In this document: positions 34,201 to 44,151 of the stretch, in pieces
Layout of the letters: the number at the start of each line of letters is the position of its first letter
How positions within the stretch are numbered: position 1 is the stretch's first letter
Origin: Hymenopus coronatus
Taxonomy: Eukaryota; Arthropoda; Insecta; Mantodea; Hymenopodidae
Reading direction: 5' to 3'
DNA: 64,000 nucleotides
NCBI GenBank assembly: GCA_030762935.1
Contig: CM060900.1
Location: 285,517,784 to 285,581,783 of the forward strand
The notes under the pieces: model-generated
Database searches by the model: none
What the model was told of the DNA's origin: nothing
Seen by the model: only the letters and a program-made list of their open reading frames with translations
Program-made: the position numbers and the translations under genes

Positions 34201-34797
34201 AGCAAGCCGAGGCCAATTGCCTCCCTTTAGTTCTGATTCCTCCATTTCAGCGGTTAGTTTTTTGAGCTTCGCCTCCAGAACAGTGTTTAAAACAGTTTCT
34301 AGAAACACAGCCTGATTCTTGTTTTTGAAGTTCTTATCGCTAGTTTCTTTAGCACCAATTACAAATTGACAATCAACTAGAAGGTTAATCTTCACAGTTT
34401 TATGCATGGAGAACTCTTTTTGAATAGGTTGCATAATCCTTTGTTTTAGCCTCATGCACGTAAGTCTTCATGTCCTTGCTAGAAATATTACAAACATCCT
34501 TCAAACACTGTTTCATGTTGCATTCATTCCCAATTGTAATCAATAGCTGGTGTCTAGTAGGCTCGGATTATGCTTTCTTCACGGGCAAGCCTGCACTGCA
34601 ATGCTCTTCATGACGACTCCCATTATAACTGCTGCTAAAGGCTGCAGCACAGTGTTTACATTTAAAGAGTTAACCGCAGCTCATTTTATGTCGCCTTTTC
34701 TCAGAATTCCTTAAAAAGCTTTTGCAGCGCTTAATACAGCTATAATTAGAAGTAGAGTTCGGAGATACTCCGCTAAATGTAGCTTGCTGCATATCTT
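31215..34797 (-). pseudogene. B-family DNA polymerase of a Maverick/Polinton-like type (left copy)
   Basis: Protein-primed B-family polymerases replicate large self-synthesising DNA transposons and related viruses. Minus-strand pieces in order: an N-terminal Cys-pair region (34797-34560); a 154-codon block (34455-33991) and its continuation (33984-33757); an exonuclease I-like segment VYFEGILSPIY (about 33570) whose expected Asp is Tyr; a zinc/HNH-like DHDHLTDKFRGSLHSKCN (about 33200); FSGYDSH (about 33110); a conserved block 32996-32703; motif A GDANNQY (about 32390-32415); motif B region HNAMSG (about 31985); motif C MYMDTDFF (about 31690-31715); and a C-terminal region to about 31215. Polymerase-motif acidic residues persist, but stops and frameshifts break the gene throughout. 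Assignment to Maverick-like is by family resemblance; no integrase, ATPase or capsid gene was recognised. Confidence 0.82.
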
Positions 34798-34865
34798 AAA
34801 TTTGATGATGATGTTTTAGTATTTAGGCCGGTCATCTTCTGGGTCTTTAGCGCCCATCTTCAATC
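34798..34865 (-). repeat. 3'-tail remnant of a non-LTR retrotransposon
   Basis: On the minus strand a GGGCGCTAAAGACCCAGAAG segment is followed by AAAACATCATCATCAAA, the same order (GGGCGCT block, then ATC-rich tail) as the 3' end of the Jockey-like family. It abuts the first codons of the left polymerase relic, so it probably inserted at its 5' edge. No coding part remains. Confidence 0.5.
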
Positions 34866-36328
34866 TGTTAAATACTTATAATTCAGACTAAAAGGTAAAC
34901 TCTTTTCTCGCCTTCACACATTCTTGTCACTTTTACGGGTACCCCAGCATTAATATATATCCCCTGCTGATCTTGGGGTCCTGGCTTCGAGTTAAAAATT
35001 ACCTAAGGCATGATTCACCCTTGTAGGGCTTTCATACTTGAACGTCTTATGATAGAAACATGGAGTAAAAATGTGGTGAATTACACTTCTTACTGGGGTT
35101 CAATTAGGAATACCACTGATTTTTCGGATCGTTTAGGTTTGAATCTGGGGCAGCCCATTCAATTTTATTCGCTTATATCGTGTAAACTAATTTAGATAAA
35201 AACTTTGAATAAACTCTAATCAATAACCACTACCAGGAATTGAACACACTCACACACATACACATTCACACACATACTTAAGTTTGGTCATTCACACACA
35301 CACACAATTTCGTATGCACACACATGCATATGTACACGTTCGCTAACATATTATGTATGCCCCACACATACACACACGCTTACGTTTGCACACACAGACA
35401 CATACACAGACATACACCTAGACGCTTAATTATGCACGCGCGCACACACACACACACACACACTCACACAGGCTTTTAAATACAGACACACACACATTGA
35501 CAGACAGCCACACACACTTACGCTGACAGACATACACACACTTACGTATGCAATCACATACTGACAATACATAAACATACATACGTCCAGATTAGGATTT
35601 CCAATAAAGTGCGTTCTTTCTCATTGAATATGTTGCGCGATCTGACTAGCGTTCGAGGGGTTGTGACCTGCACAAGAAACCGGTTTTCAACATAGTCCCC
35701 TCTCTCACCATCCTCCCTATAGAGCCCCTGACTGGTAATATATGCGCTTCTTAATGTAAACTGATTTCACGCTTCACTAATCTCACTGTAAGTAAACTGG
35801 AAGGAAAGTTTCGCTTTCATATCGAATACTATTATAATACTTAAATTGTAAAATGTTCAGTAGCCCATAATCCTAACGAGACGAACAAAGTTTTGATTAC
35901 AGCTGTTAATGCCCGATAGCAGTTATGAGAATAAACTATGATTGTACGCTCTTGGATTGATTCTATAATTTACGAGGCCATTTAAAGATTTGGAGTAATG
36001 CACAACTATGAGGTGTACATTAATGGTAAAAAGGTATATTGATTAATTTAGCACTTATTCTAAGATTTAAGGTAGTTCTTAGCCTAGTGGTCTCGTTTCG
36101 ATCCCCTACTCGATGACTGTTATTTTCAAGAGGAATGAGCATAAGGAGAGTGAATAAAAGAAAACGGGTGTCACATCCTCCGCCTTTGAATAATGACTTG
36201 AATAAAATAGATGACCTTAGGGTCCTCGTTCGAATCTGTGAGGGAATCGTTTTTATAACTTCGAAACTAAGAACGTTATATGGCAAAATAAATTTCCACA
36301 TGGTGAACTATTGAAACATTTAATCGTT
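34866..36328. other. No gene recognised; CA-rich tract inside
   Basis: Between the polymerase relic and the TTAA element lies mostly unstructured AT-rich sequence, with an impure CA-rich zone at about 35245-35600. No coding motif was seen. Confidence 0.4.
35245..35600. repeat. Impure (CA)n-rich cryptic repeat
   Basis: Short runs of CACACA interleaved with recurring TACGTATGCA, TTACGTTTGCA and GACAGACATACACA-type words over about 350 bases. The longest pure run is near 35445-35462. Confidence 0.85.
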
Positions 36329-37042
36329 TTAAGGTGATACATCTGGGAAATTTGACGAAAAATTGTGAAAAATTACAAAATTATTTTTTTCATAATAAGT
36401 TAGTATGAATTCTAAACTTTAACAAAATATATAAAATTTTCCACTTGGTTCACATTAACAACCAATTAACTGAAGCTACAAATGGACAGGCGCCTGCTCA
36501 TTAATAGGCACGTCCAGCTTAAAATCTTATTTCCCACAAACTTTTCTCCAACACATTTTCATACTCAAAATGCTCCACACGATGCAACGCTCTACTAATT
36601 TGTTTGAAAATTGTCATACTGCCTCTCAAAAGTACACTAAAGAAAATAGGCACATGCTTTTTCAAAATAATATTTCGATTTTGAGAAATAAATTATTACA
36701 CTTTTAAAAATCAGGAGTTTTGGCGTGTATGGAATGTAATAATTGTTATACAATAATTACGGCTGATATAAAAATATCATATGATTGATCTGTTTGTAAA
36801 CTCATTTACTGTAAAACTTATACATTTTATATTAACATTTTTAAAAATGCATCATATGGCTCATATTTGTCAGAACAATGAATTTGCAAAATAACAAAGT
36901 ATTATTTAAATAACAATTCAAGCTAAAATATTTATATACAGCAAAAAATAACATTATTATTGCGTATAATGACTAATGTAAGTTTCAATAAGATATCTTC
37001 CATACTGCGGATTTTCCAAATTTCACACATGCATCACCTTAA
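36329..37042 (+). mobile_element. Complete 714-bp TTAA-flanked MITE-like element
   Basis: It begins TTAAGGTGATACATCTGGGA and ends with ATGCATCACCTTAA, so the outer ends are inverted repeats (GGTGAT-(A/G)-CAT) with TTAA at both outer edges, the target site used by piggyBac and Kolobok transposons. Inverted similarity extends about 30 bases (AAATTTG block on both sides). It has no coding capacity. About 600 bases of its left part match the arm at 20619-22455, and its last 90 bases match the terminus at 44060-44151. The junction between these parts falls where the satellite-like arrays begin in the larger structure. Confidence 0.82.
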
Positions 37043-37506
37043 TAGCAATATATAAAAGGTACACCGGTCCGATACCCCTCCTCCTGCATGAGAGGGCATT
37101 TAGGCATAATAACTTTAAAAGCGAAGTAACCTTTGGAACGCGCATATAAATGTATTTAACATTCTAAAACACATCTTAATCCTCACGATATAGGCTTCAA
37201 GCACCGACAACTTCGAGAAAATAGGTCTAAATTAAATAATAATTTAACCAAATGGGATGTGCTTAAGATGCTTGTCTAAGTCTATATGCAATTGATATAG
37301 GAAGGCAGTATAAAAATGAATGAAAATATAACGGACATCGGTATTAAAGAAAAGGTCCACAGATACGTTAACCTATGAAACGCTGTAATGAGAAATACCA
37401 CGGGAAAATGAATTCGGATGCTAGCAACCGTCTTTTAGTATTGGAATAATTGTTTTTCTCACACATGCCGGGTGTAGGACAGGAGTTGGATAGGTAGGGT
37501 CAGACT
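37043..37506. other. No recognisable feature
   Basis: AT-rich sequence; nothing recognised. Confidence 0.4.
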
Positions 37507-37614
37507 GAAAAATTCAATGCTATAGCCGGGATTAGAACCACGGATCTCCCGATCTCTAGCCAGTTGCTCTGCGACTGAGCTACATGCCAACATGCCGGCA
37601 TAGCATTGAATTTC
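37507..37614 (-). repeat. tRNA-like sequence inside a 22-base inverted repeat
   Basis: On the minus strand TAGCTCAGTCGCAGAGCAAC (A-box region) and GTGGTTCTAATCCC (B-box region) are spaced as in a tRNA. Around it GAAAAATTCAATGCTATAGC (37507-37526) pairs with the inverted TAGCATTGAATTTCTC end (about 37599-37614). A full cloverleaf is not convincing, so a tRNA-derived SINE head or palindromic tRNA relic is likelier than a working tRNA gene. Confidence 0.5.
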
Positions 37615-37619
37615 TCAAC

Positions 37620-39064
37620 TGACTCGTATGCTTCCCAGACTGCAACCGTAACTGCCGGCCTCTACACGCGCTAGCCCAACATCACCAGAGCACCCAACCG
37701 CCACCACCGTACCTACTACCAGCGCAGCACCGTTGCCAACACAGCCTCCGCCACTGCAGCCATCACCGCTGCTACTTCTCTGGAAGTATATCGCAGTCAT
37801 ACGAGGTGATCCAAGAGACTTTGCCCACTAGGCTCATCATCGCCGGAGCTCACCAGTACTGGCCCTCACTAATGAGGGCCACAAGGGTAATATCTGCCAA
37901 AGGGATGTCCCCTCTAGTCCGCATTGAGTTCGCCGTGGCCGGGGACCTCGAGGCTGCCCTGCGCGAGGGCCTGCCCATGTTTGGGCGGCGCCTAAGCATT
38001 GAGGCAAGCCGAGAACCCCGACCCTCACCATGCCGCCACTGCTGCGCATTTTTTTTTTTTTTATTTTTTTTTTTTAAACAGTAACGGAGTCTGATCAGAA
38101 CTCCGGCACTGTATCCCTATTTACATTCCCCCCCGTAGGTTTTACTGATTACTGGTTTACTGTTTCTCTTACAAACATATACACATTGCACAAACATATA
38201 ACACCCATGCCCAAGGTGGGACTCGAACCCACGATCCCCTGCCCACGAACGCATTCGGCCACACAGCAGACGCCTGCGCCGAGCCCCCACGGTGCCACTA
38301 CTGTGGGGCGCCAAGATCGACAGCTGAATGCACAGCCCATTATATACGGACCCCACGCCGGTACTGCGCCACCTGTGATGGCCTTGACCATTTCACAGGA
38401 CAGCAGCCGCCGCCTACAACGCTTGAAGCCAGCCTTTGCCGCCACACCCTCAGCCGAAACTGCGAGGACCACAACTATCGCCACCTCTACATAGACAGAA
38501 GCCATCAGCAATATTCAACAGACGCCTGCCGTCACTACCACTCCACAGGCACCAGCACCAGCAGCGCCATCCGACAGCACCGTGAAGAATGCCGTGAATG
38601 ACCTGCACTCTGAGGTCCTGCACATCAGCGCCCGGTTGACTCTGCTGGAGGAAGTGCTGAATGCCATCACCGCAGCCATCACAGACACTCACACCACCAC
38701 TGCACGCAAACTACACGACATCGAGGCCGGAATCCAGGACTTAAAACAGACCTCAGTCACCACCGAGAATGCTCTGATGTACACCACCGCAGCAATCCAT
38801 AAGTCCCTGGAGGAAGGCCTCAGCCGACTCACGCTACAGCTATCTCATCGACCGACACTCCACACTGACACAGACGCAACTTCCGATACATCGACCCCAG
38901 CTGCAACCACACCACGGACAGACACACCTCCGCCTTTTGTACCGATAGAAGAACACCGACCACTCACACCCCGAAGCGTCCGAAGAAAGCGCAATCTGGA
39001 CTTCTTCGACGCCTACGTTACAGCCAATAGGGATGTCTACCACAACCACCCTGTGACTTACTGA
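37620..39064 (+). pseudogene. Gag-like protein with zinc knuckles and coiled coil, SINE-interrupted
   Basis: GC-rich coding-type sequence unlike its AT-rich surroundings. A Pro/Ala/Thr-rich start (37620-37800) precedes an RRM/gag-like region open at 37806-38048 (LPTRLIIAGAHQYWPSLM, VRIEFAVAGDLEAALREGLP) that ends at a knuckle start CRHCC. After the SINE at 38049-38268 a different frame gives CHYCGAPRSTAEC and RYCATCDGLDH, further knuckle-like motifs. After a frameshift, 38582-39064 encodes a heptad-rich coiled coil (NAVNDLHSEVLHISARLTLL) and a Pro/Thr-rich tail ending NHPVTY. No endonuclease or RT follows. A related fragment lies at 16740-17080. It could be ORF1 of a non-LTR element whose ORF2 was lost, or a gag-only element. 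Confidence 0.6.
38049..38268 (-). repeat. tRNA-derived SINE (third type) with poly-A tail
   Basis: On the minus strand it starts near CTGTGTGGCCGAATGCG (A-box region), has GTGGGTTCGAGTCCCACC (B-box region, about 38212-38230), continues through a body with GTAAACCAGTAATCAGTAAA, and ends in about 27 As (T run at 38049-38075 on the + strand). It splits a zinc-knuckle-coding region. A clear target duplication is not visible. Confidence 0.75.
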
Positions 39065-39570
39065 CGACAGATTAACTGACCAACCCCCTGAACACAAACC
39101 AAGCCTAAGCCTTTATTAAGGCTGGGCAAAATAAACAAACCAAAAATCTGAAAACAAAAGACACTCTGAACTCCCTTCAATCCTTCCTTTACTCCCCGGG
39201 TGGCAGTCAGGGCCTCGGTCATCACTGTCACCCGGAATAACCGCTACTTCTGCTGAGCCGCCAATTCGGCCAGCAGTTAACCGCCGCACTAACGAGGGTG
39301 CTCAGCGGAACCTCCCTACCACGAGTTATCTCCTTTGAATCCAACACTTCCCTACCCATTCCCGCACTTCACCAAATGGCGAGATAAGTCATTCTTTCTA
39401 CCTTCCAACTCTCTTTCTGTCTCCCTTTTCCAAAAAAAATAGGTCCTGAATGCGCCAGTTTGCTTCTAGCCGAGCAGATTAGCTCTTCTTAGTGAAACTA
39501 GCTATGAATGGTGAGTAAAACGTGTAAATGCAAGAAAAGCGCTTACCTTTAATCTGACTTATAAGTATTT
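39065..39570 (+). other. Probable 3' non-coding region of the gag-like element
   Basis: GC-rich composition continues to about 39440 and includes a small stem (GCCTAAGCCTT...AAGGCTGGGC near 39102-39127). No open frame of note. It ends before the start of the right polymerase relic. The link to the gag-like ORF is inferred from composition only. Confidence 0.35.
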
Positions 39571-39578
39571 ATGAAGTC

Positions 39579-41995
39579 ATGCAGCAAGCTACATTTAGCG
39601 GAGTGTATCCGAACTCTACTTCTAATTATAGCTGTATTAACTGCTGCAAAAGCTTTTTAAGGAACTATGGGAAACGGCAACCTGGAATGAGATGCGGTCA
39701 ACTCCTTAAATGTAAAAGCTGTGCTGCAACCTTTAGCAACAGTTACAATGGAAATCATCATGAAGAGCATTGGGAGCAGGCATGTCCGTGAAGAAAACAT
39801 AAACCGAGCCTACCAGACACAAACTATTGACTATAATGGGGAACGAATGCAATATGAAATAGTATGAGACAGCGTTTGAAGGACCTTTGAAATTATACTT
39901 CATCTAATGCAATTCTAGTATGGACATGAAAACTTACCTGCTTGATGCTAAACACAGGATTATACAACCTGTTCAAAAAGGGTTCTCCATACATAAAACT
40001 GTAAAGATTAAGCTTCTAGTTGATTGAAAATTTGTAATTGGTGCTGAAGAAACTAGCGATAAGAACTTCAAAAACAGAATCAGGCTGTGTTTCTAGAAAC
40101 TGATTTAAACAGTGTTCTAGAGGCGAAGTTCAAAAAACTAACTACTGAAAAGGAGGAATCATAACTAAAAAAGGAAGCAATTGGCCTCTGCTTGGGGTAG
40201 AAGGAATACGTCTTCGAATTAACAAGAATAACCACTTTCACGGGAGAAGTTACCTTTACCTCCGTATATAGAAACAAGGAAAACTTGTATTAAGCTCTGA
40301 ACCCTCGTGATTAGAAATGCTTTTATCCGCTATACTTGCAAAATTCTATCAAAAGGATCCTGAACATGTCAGCAAATACAAGAAATTAGAAGATAAATAC
40401 AACTTCTCCTTTATCACATTTCCTACGCCATTAACTGAAATTCAAACATTTGAAAAGAAAAACAGAATATCTAATAATGCTTTTGGATTGTATGGAAAGC
40501 ACCCAGTATTTCCAATAAATGTGGTAGCTGAAGAACCACCAGATCATAGTGACCTTCTTCTGCTGACTGATGAAAATGATAGGAAGCACTATATATACAT
40601 CAAGAATTTTGAGAAACTTATTCGAGAACAAAAAGTAAAATATATGAAGGACGAGTGTACACCAGTAAATGATGCTTCATTCATTTCGATGATCGATATG
40701 AACAAAGTGGAGCGGAAAAAATGGTGGATATGTTAATACCTCTAGGCAGCAAGCTGCCGCTTGAACATTTATGCCCATAAAGGTAACATCGATCGTTCAA
40801 TTTAGTGATGCGGAAAGGATACTGAAACTCCTGTATGTGTTCTATGCGTGTATTGAGAGTATTCCCAGTTCAATTTACTCATAAAAGTCTAATTCAGAAG
40901 CTAGCTATATAACAAACTATCAGAAGCATTTTCCTGTGAGTTTCGCGTTTACGTTAAATCAAAGACATCTGTTGAGCGACTACAGACTGATGTTCCTACT
41001 ATGACGTATGCATATAGAGGTTATGATGCTGCTGAAAAGTTGAAATTAAGATTAGTAGTATATACAAATCTGCTGAACTTTGAAACTAACGGTTGAACAA
41101 CAGGAATTCGAGTCTTTTATAGAATCCTACTTGCGTGATAAAAGTCACTGAAGGCAACTGGAAGGTTAGGGATCTGAATCATTTGACTGGTGAATATTGT
41201 GGAAGTTTGCATAATAATATTGCAGTCTTCATACCCAACTTAAGCGGATATGATTCACATTTCATCGTTAAACAGCTAGGTTGTACAAGAGAAAGGGTGG
41301 AGATGCTTTCGCGATCAGAATGAAAGTATATTTCATTCTCGAAGCATATTGGAGGCATTCAGCTTAGATTTGTAGATACAAAGTTCAAGCTTGCATAAAC
41401 TAACAAAACCCTCACATCGCTTCCTGAGACGTACCAATGCTTTGGAGAAGAGAAGATTGGTTTGCTGACTCGCAAAGGAGTATTTGCCTATGATTATATT
41501 ACGTTTTGGTATGTTTTTAAAGAAACATGCTTGCCTCCTAAAGAAGCGTTTTACAATAAATTAAATGAGGAGGAAATCAAATATCAAGACTATGAGCGTG
41601 CTAAAAATGTATGGGAGCAGCATAATATCCGATACCTAGGAACACAGTGACCTCTACTTAACCTTAAATGTACTTCTTTTCGCCCCCAGAGAGCAAACCT
41701 AGAATATTCATAAAATTGATCTGGTTCATTGCTTAAGTCTCCAGGGCTTACCTGAGATGCTATGCTTCTGTATAGCGGAATTAACCTAGAATTATTATAG
41801 GATTATGAGCAGCTTCTAATGGTAGATGCTGGCATAAGAGGAGGATTATGTTAGGTTTCTCATCAGTATGCTCAAGCTAACAATGCCTACATGGAGAAGT
41901 TCTTTCCTGATAAACCAGCTCAATTTATTACATACGAAGATGACATTAACCAATAAGGCTGGTCACTGCAGCATCTACTACGTTGTGCAGGATTT
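39579..41995 (+). pseudogene. B-family DNA polymerase relic (right copy, inverted relative to left)
   Basis: A second copy of the Maverick-like polymerase pseudogene with its N-terminus toward the left copy's N-terminus. The N-terminal Cys-pair block is open at 39579-39791 (SCINCCKSF, LKCKSCAATF). Further open pieces are 40317-40736 (VFPINVVAEEPPDHSDLLLL), a decayed exonuclease I-like segment (FYACIESI, about 40839), 41135-41323 (LTGEYCGSLH and IPNLSGYDSHFIV) and 41462-41650 (LTRKGVFAYDYITFWYVFKE). It passes RGGLC/HQYAQANNAYMEKF (about 41845-41910) and reaches motif A as YEDDINQ followed directly by TAA (41954), then is lost near 41995. The polymerase B and C motifs are therefore missing. Many stops and frameshifts occur. 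It is clearly related to the left copy, but not identical. Confidence 0.82.
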
Positions 41996-42051
41996 AAGTC
42001 ATCATCCATAGATTCGGTACCACCGATTATTTAAACTCGGCCCTCCGCATC

Positions 42052-42324
42052 CTAAACCACAGGCGAGAGAGAGCATCCATGTGCCTCTGCACACCCCACC
42101 AACAGCATATTTCCGGCTGAGAAATAGAGACTATTTTGGTGGCAGAATGTAGCTTGACTCGGACCAAACGTTTTGTAGTTTTTCCTTGCTTTATATACTA
42201 CTTGAATTAGTGAAAACGGTCCGTGAGGATTGACGGATATAATTGATTTAAAAACTGTTGCAGAAGAATATAAAATTCTAGAATCGCTCACACCTCCGGT
42301 CGGGTTAACTGCCAATATCTTCAA
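42052..42324 (-). CDS. Unrecognised 90-codon open frame
   Basis: An open minus-strand frame starting MKILAVNPTGGVSD and containing VFKSIISVNPHGPF and KNYKTFGPSQATF. Its composition is more protein-like than its surroundings, but I recognise no domain. It lies just past the truncated right polymerase relic in opposite orientation. It may be part of the same composite element or an unrelated decayed fragment. Confidence 0.2.
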   Translation of the reverse strand: MKILAVNPTGGVSDSRILYSSATVFKSIISVNPHGPFSLIQVVYKARKNYKTFGPSQATFCHQNSLYFSAGNMLLVGCAEAHGCSLSPVV

Positions 42325-42339
42325 CTGCGATTATCTAAG

Positions 42340-42829
42340 AAATACTTATTTTGAAACATATGTTCCTTTTTCTTAAGAACTATAAAAGCTACATGGCTCA
42401 AATCTTGCACTTTTGACATACAGTGAACCAGAGTTATATTTTTATTTGCAATACTTTTTTTAAAAACTGAGGATATTGCTTCCAATATTTAGTATCAATT
42501 TTGTTACAGATAATATTTTTTTTAAAATAAAAAATATCATAGATAGCTTAATTTCCCTAGTTTAGTGGTATAAGGCAAAATGATTGTGTATGTAGTAAAA
42601 GCTTCATCTCTTCATTTCTCCGAAAAAGGAACATAAAATATCCAATTTTTGCCATTTGTTTAGCAAACGATTTTTTGAAGTTTAAGTCTTTTTGGACTAA
42701 CATATGATCATAAATTTAAAGATACATGCATCCAGATTATACACTAGTGATATATAAATTACAGCCAGAGAAAGTCACATATCTTGGGTATGTCATATAA
42801 TGAGCACACTACCCACTCCCCTTAAAACG
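42340..42829. other. AT-rich sequence, no gene
   Basis: No recognisable feature between the unknown ORF and the right satellite-like array. Confidence 0.4.
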
Positions 42830-44040
42830 GTTTGAAGTGAGTGAAAAAGGGTTAAAACACCTGAAGAATGCCTTTATACTATCTGACTTAGAGTTCTAAA
42901 CACCCTCTAAATGGCAAGAAATGACAATAAACTGGGACAACACTGAAATTGCATTAAAAATGTTAAAAAAAATATGTATGTATACGCACTGCAAACACTG
43001 AAAATTAGTTCCAAAACGTACTAAAAGGGATGTGAAAGTGCTAAAAATCATTAGAAAACACTGCAAAATAATGTAAAATGTGCTAAAAATGCTCAAAAAG
43101 CTTAAAATACCTGTTAAAAATACCCAAATAATCTTAAAGTGTTGTGAAATGAGTTGAAAAGAGCTAAAATGCCTGATGCCTGAAACTATCTGTCCTTGAG
43201 TTCCAAAATGCCCTAAAAATTCCGTGCAATTTCTTAAAAAAACGGTGGAAAGTGCTTCCTGAGTCACTTAAAATGTCATTAATTTTGTTGAAAAAGGGCT
43301 ATAATGTTTGGTGAATACCCTGAAATTAGCTGTCATAAACATGGCATGGAATGTTATTAAAAGCATTCGAAACAATTGTGCTAACATTAAAATCACCTTT
43401 AAAATTCCCGACAAATGCAGTGATGGCACTACAGACACTGAAAAATAGTCCCCAAAATATGCTACAATGTCTACAAAAGTGTTAAAAATCATTAGAAAAC
43501 ACCGCAAAATAATATGAAATACAACATAATAGTCTGAAAGAGACTAATATGCCAGCTTAAGAACCCCAAATACCCTTAAAATGGCGTGAAATGAGTTGAA
43601 AAAGAGCTAAAATGCCTGATACATACCCTGAAACTATCTGGCCTGGAGTACCAAATACCGTCAAAAATAGCCTGATAAGCAAGCATTCAAAACAAACTTT
43701 CTAGCCCTCAAACAACTTTCAATAGTGATACAAATGATCTGCAAGCTCTCGAAAAAAAGCAGGATAAAACACTGCGAAATAATAAATAAAGGTCCTCAAA
43801 CGTCTCCCACACTACACAAGAAACGGCTATAAAATAGTTAAAACATGTCAAAATTCTAGGAAAATGATAAAAATGTCTGTAAAGCACAGCAAACTCCATT
43901 AAGAATGATGCTCAATAGACTGGAGGCAAATACATCCATTACTCAGAACATAGGTTAGGTTCCCACCTCTTACTAGCATATCACCTTGAATTCCCATGTA
44001 TTCGCTTTAACCTGTGCGCCAAGATCCCTCTATCTTAATT
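42830..44040 (-). repeat. Satellite-like array, about 450-bp period (right copy, inverted)
   Basis: The minus strand carries the same phrases as the left array. Complements of GCAGTGTTTTCTAATGATTT and of the ACATTATTTTGCAGTG core occur near 43055 and again near 43500, about 445 apart, with TGGAACTC and CATCAGGCATTTTAGCTC phrases between. The outer edge, read inward, is GATAGAGGGATCTTGGCG, matching 22457-22470. It then matches through GTGGGAACCTAACC and CAGTCTATTG. Identity to the left array looks only moderate, so the two separated long ago. Confidence 0.75.
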
Positions 44041-44151
44041 ACATAACATGGAAAAAATATCACTGTTATTGTATATAATGACTGCTGTACATTTCAGAAA
44101 GATATCTTTCATACTCTGGATTTTCGAATTTTCACAGATGCGTCACCTTAA
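44041..44151 (-). repeat. Right (B-type) TTAA terminus
   Basis: Read inward on the minus strand it gives TTAAGGTGACGCATCTGTGA, then GATATCTTTCTGAAATGTAC and GTCATTATATACAATAAC. This follows the right end of the 714-bp element (37042 back to about 36950) closely, for example in GATATCTT and GTCATTATA. It then passes into the satellite-like array. Confidence 0.8.

Larger units (their letters stand above)
20619..44151. mobile_element. Candidate 23.5-kb TTAA-bounded element with mirrored interior (hypothesis)
   Basis: The left end reads TTAAGGTAATG...TGTGAAATTTGAC, and the right end, read inward on the minus strand, TTAAGGTGACGCATCTGTGAAA. Both ends match the two ends of the complete 714-bp element at 36329-37042, in the same left-right order. 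Inside, matter is arranged as a mirror: a satellite-like array (+) at 22.46-24.48 kb and (-) at 42.83-44.04 kb, and DNA polymerase B relics reading leftward (34.8 to 31.2 kb) and rightward (39.6 to 42.0 kb). TTAA target sites are used by piggyBac and Kolobok elements; no transposase of either was seen. Later insertions (Jockey-like element, SINEs, gag-like ORF) account for much of the length. Independent insertions in opposite orientations would explain the same picture. Confidence 0.4.
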
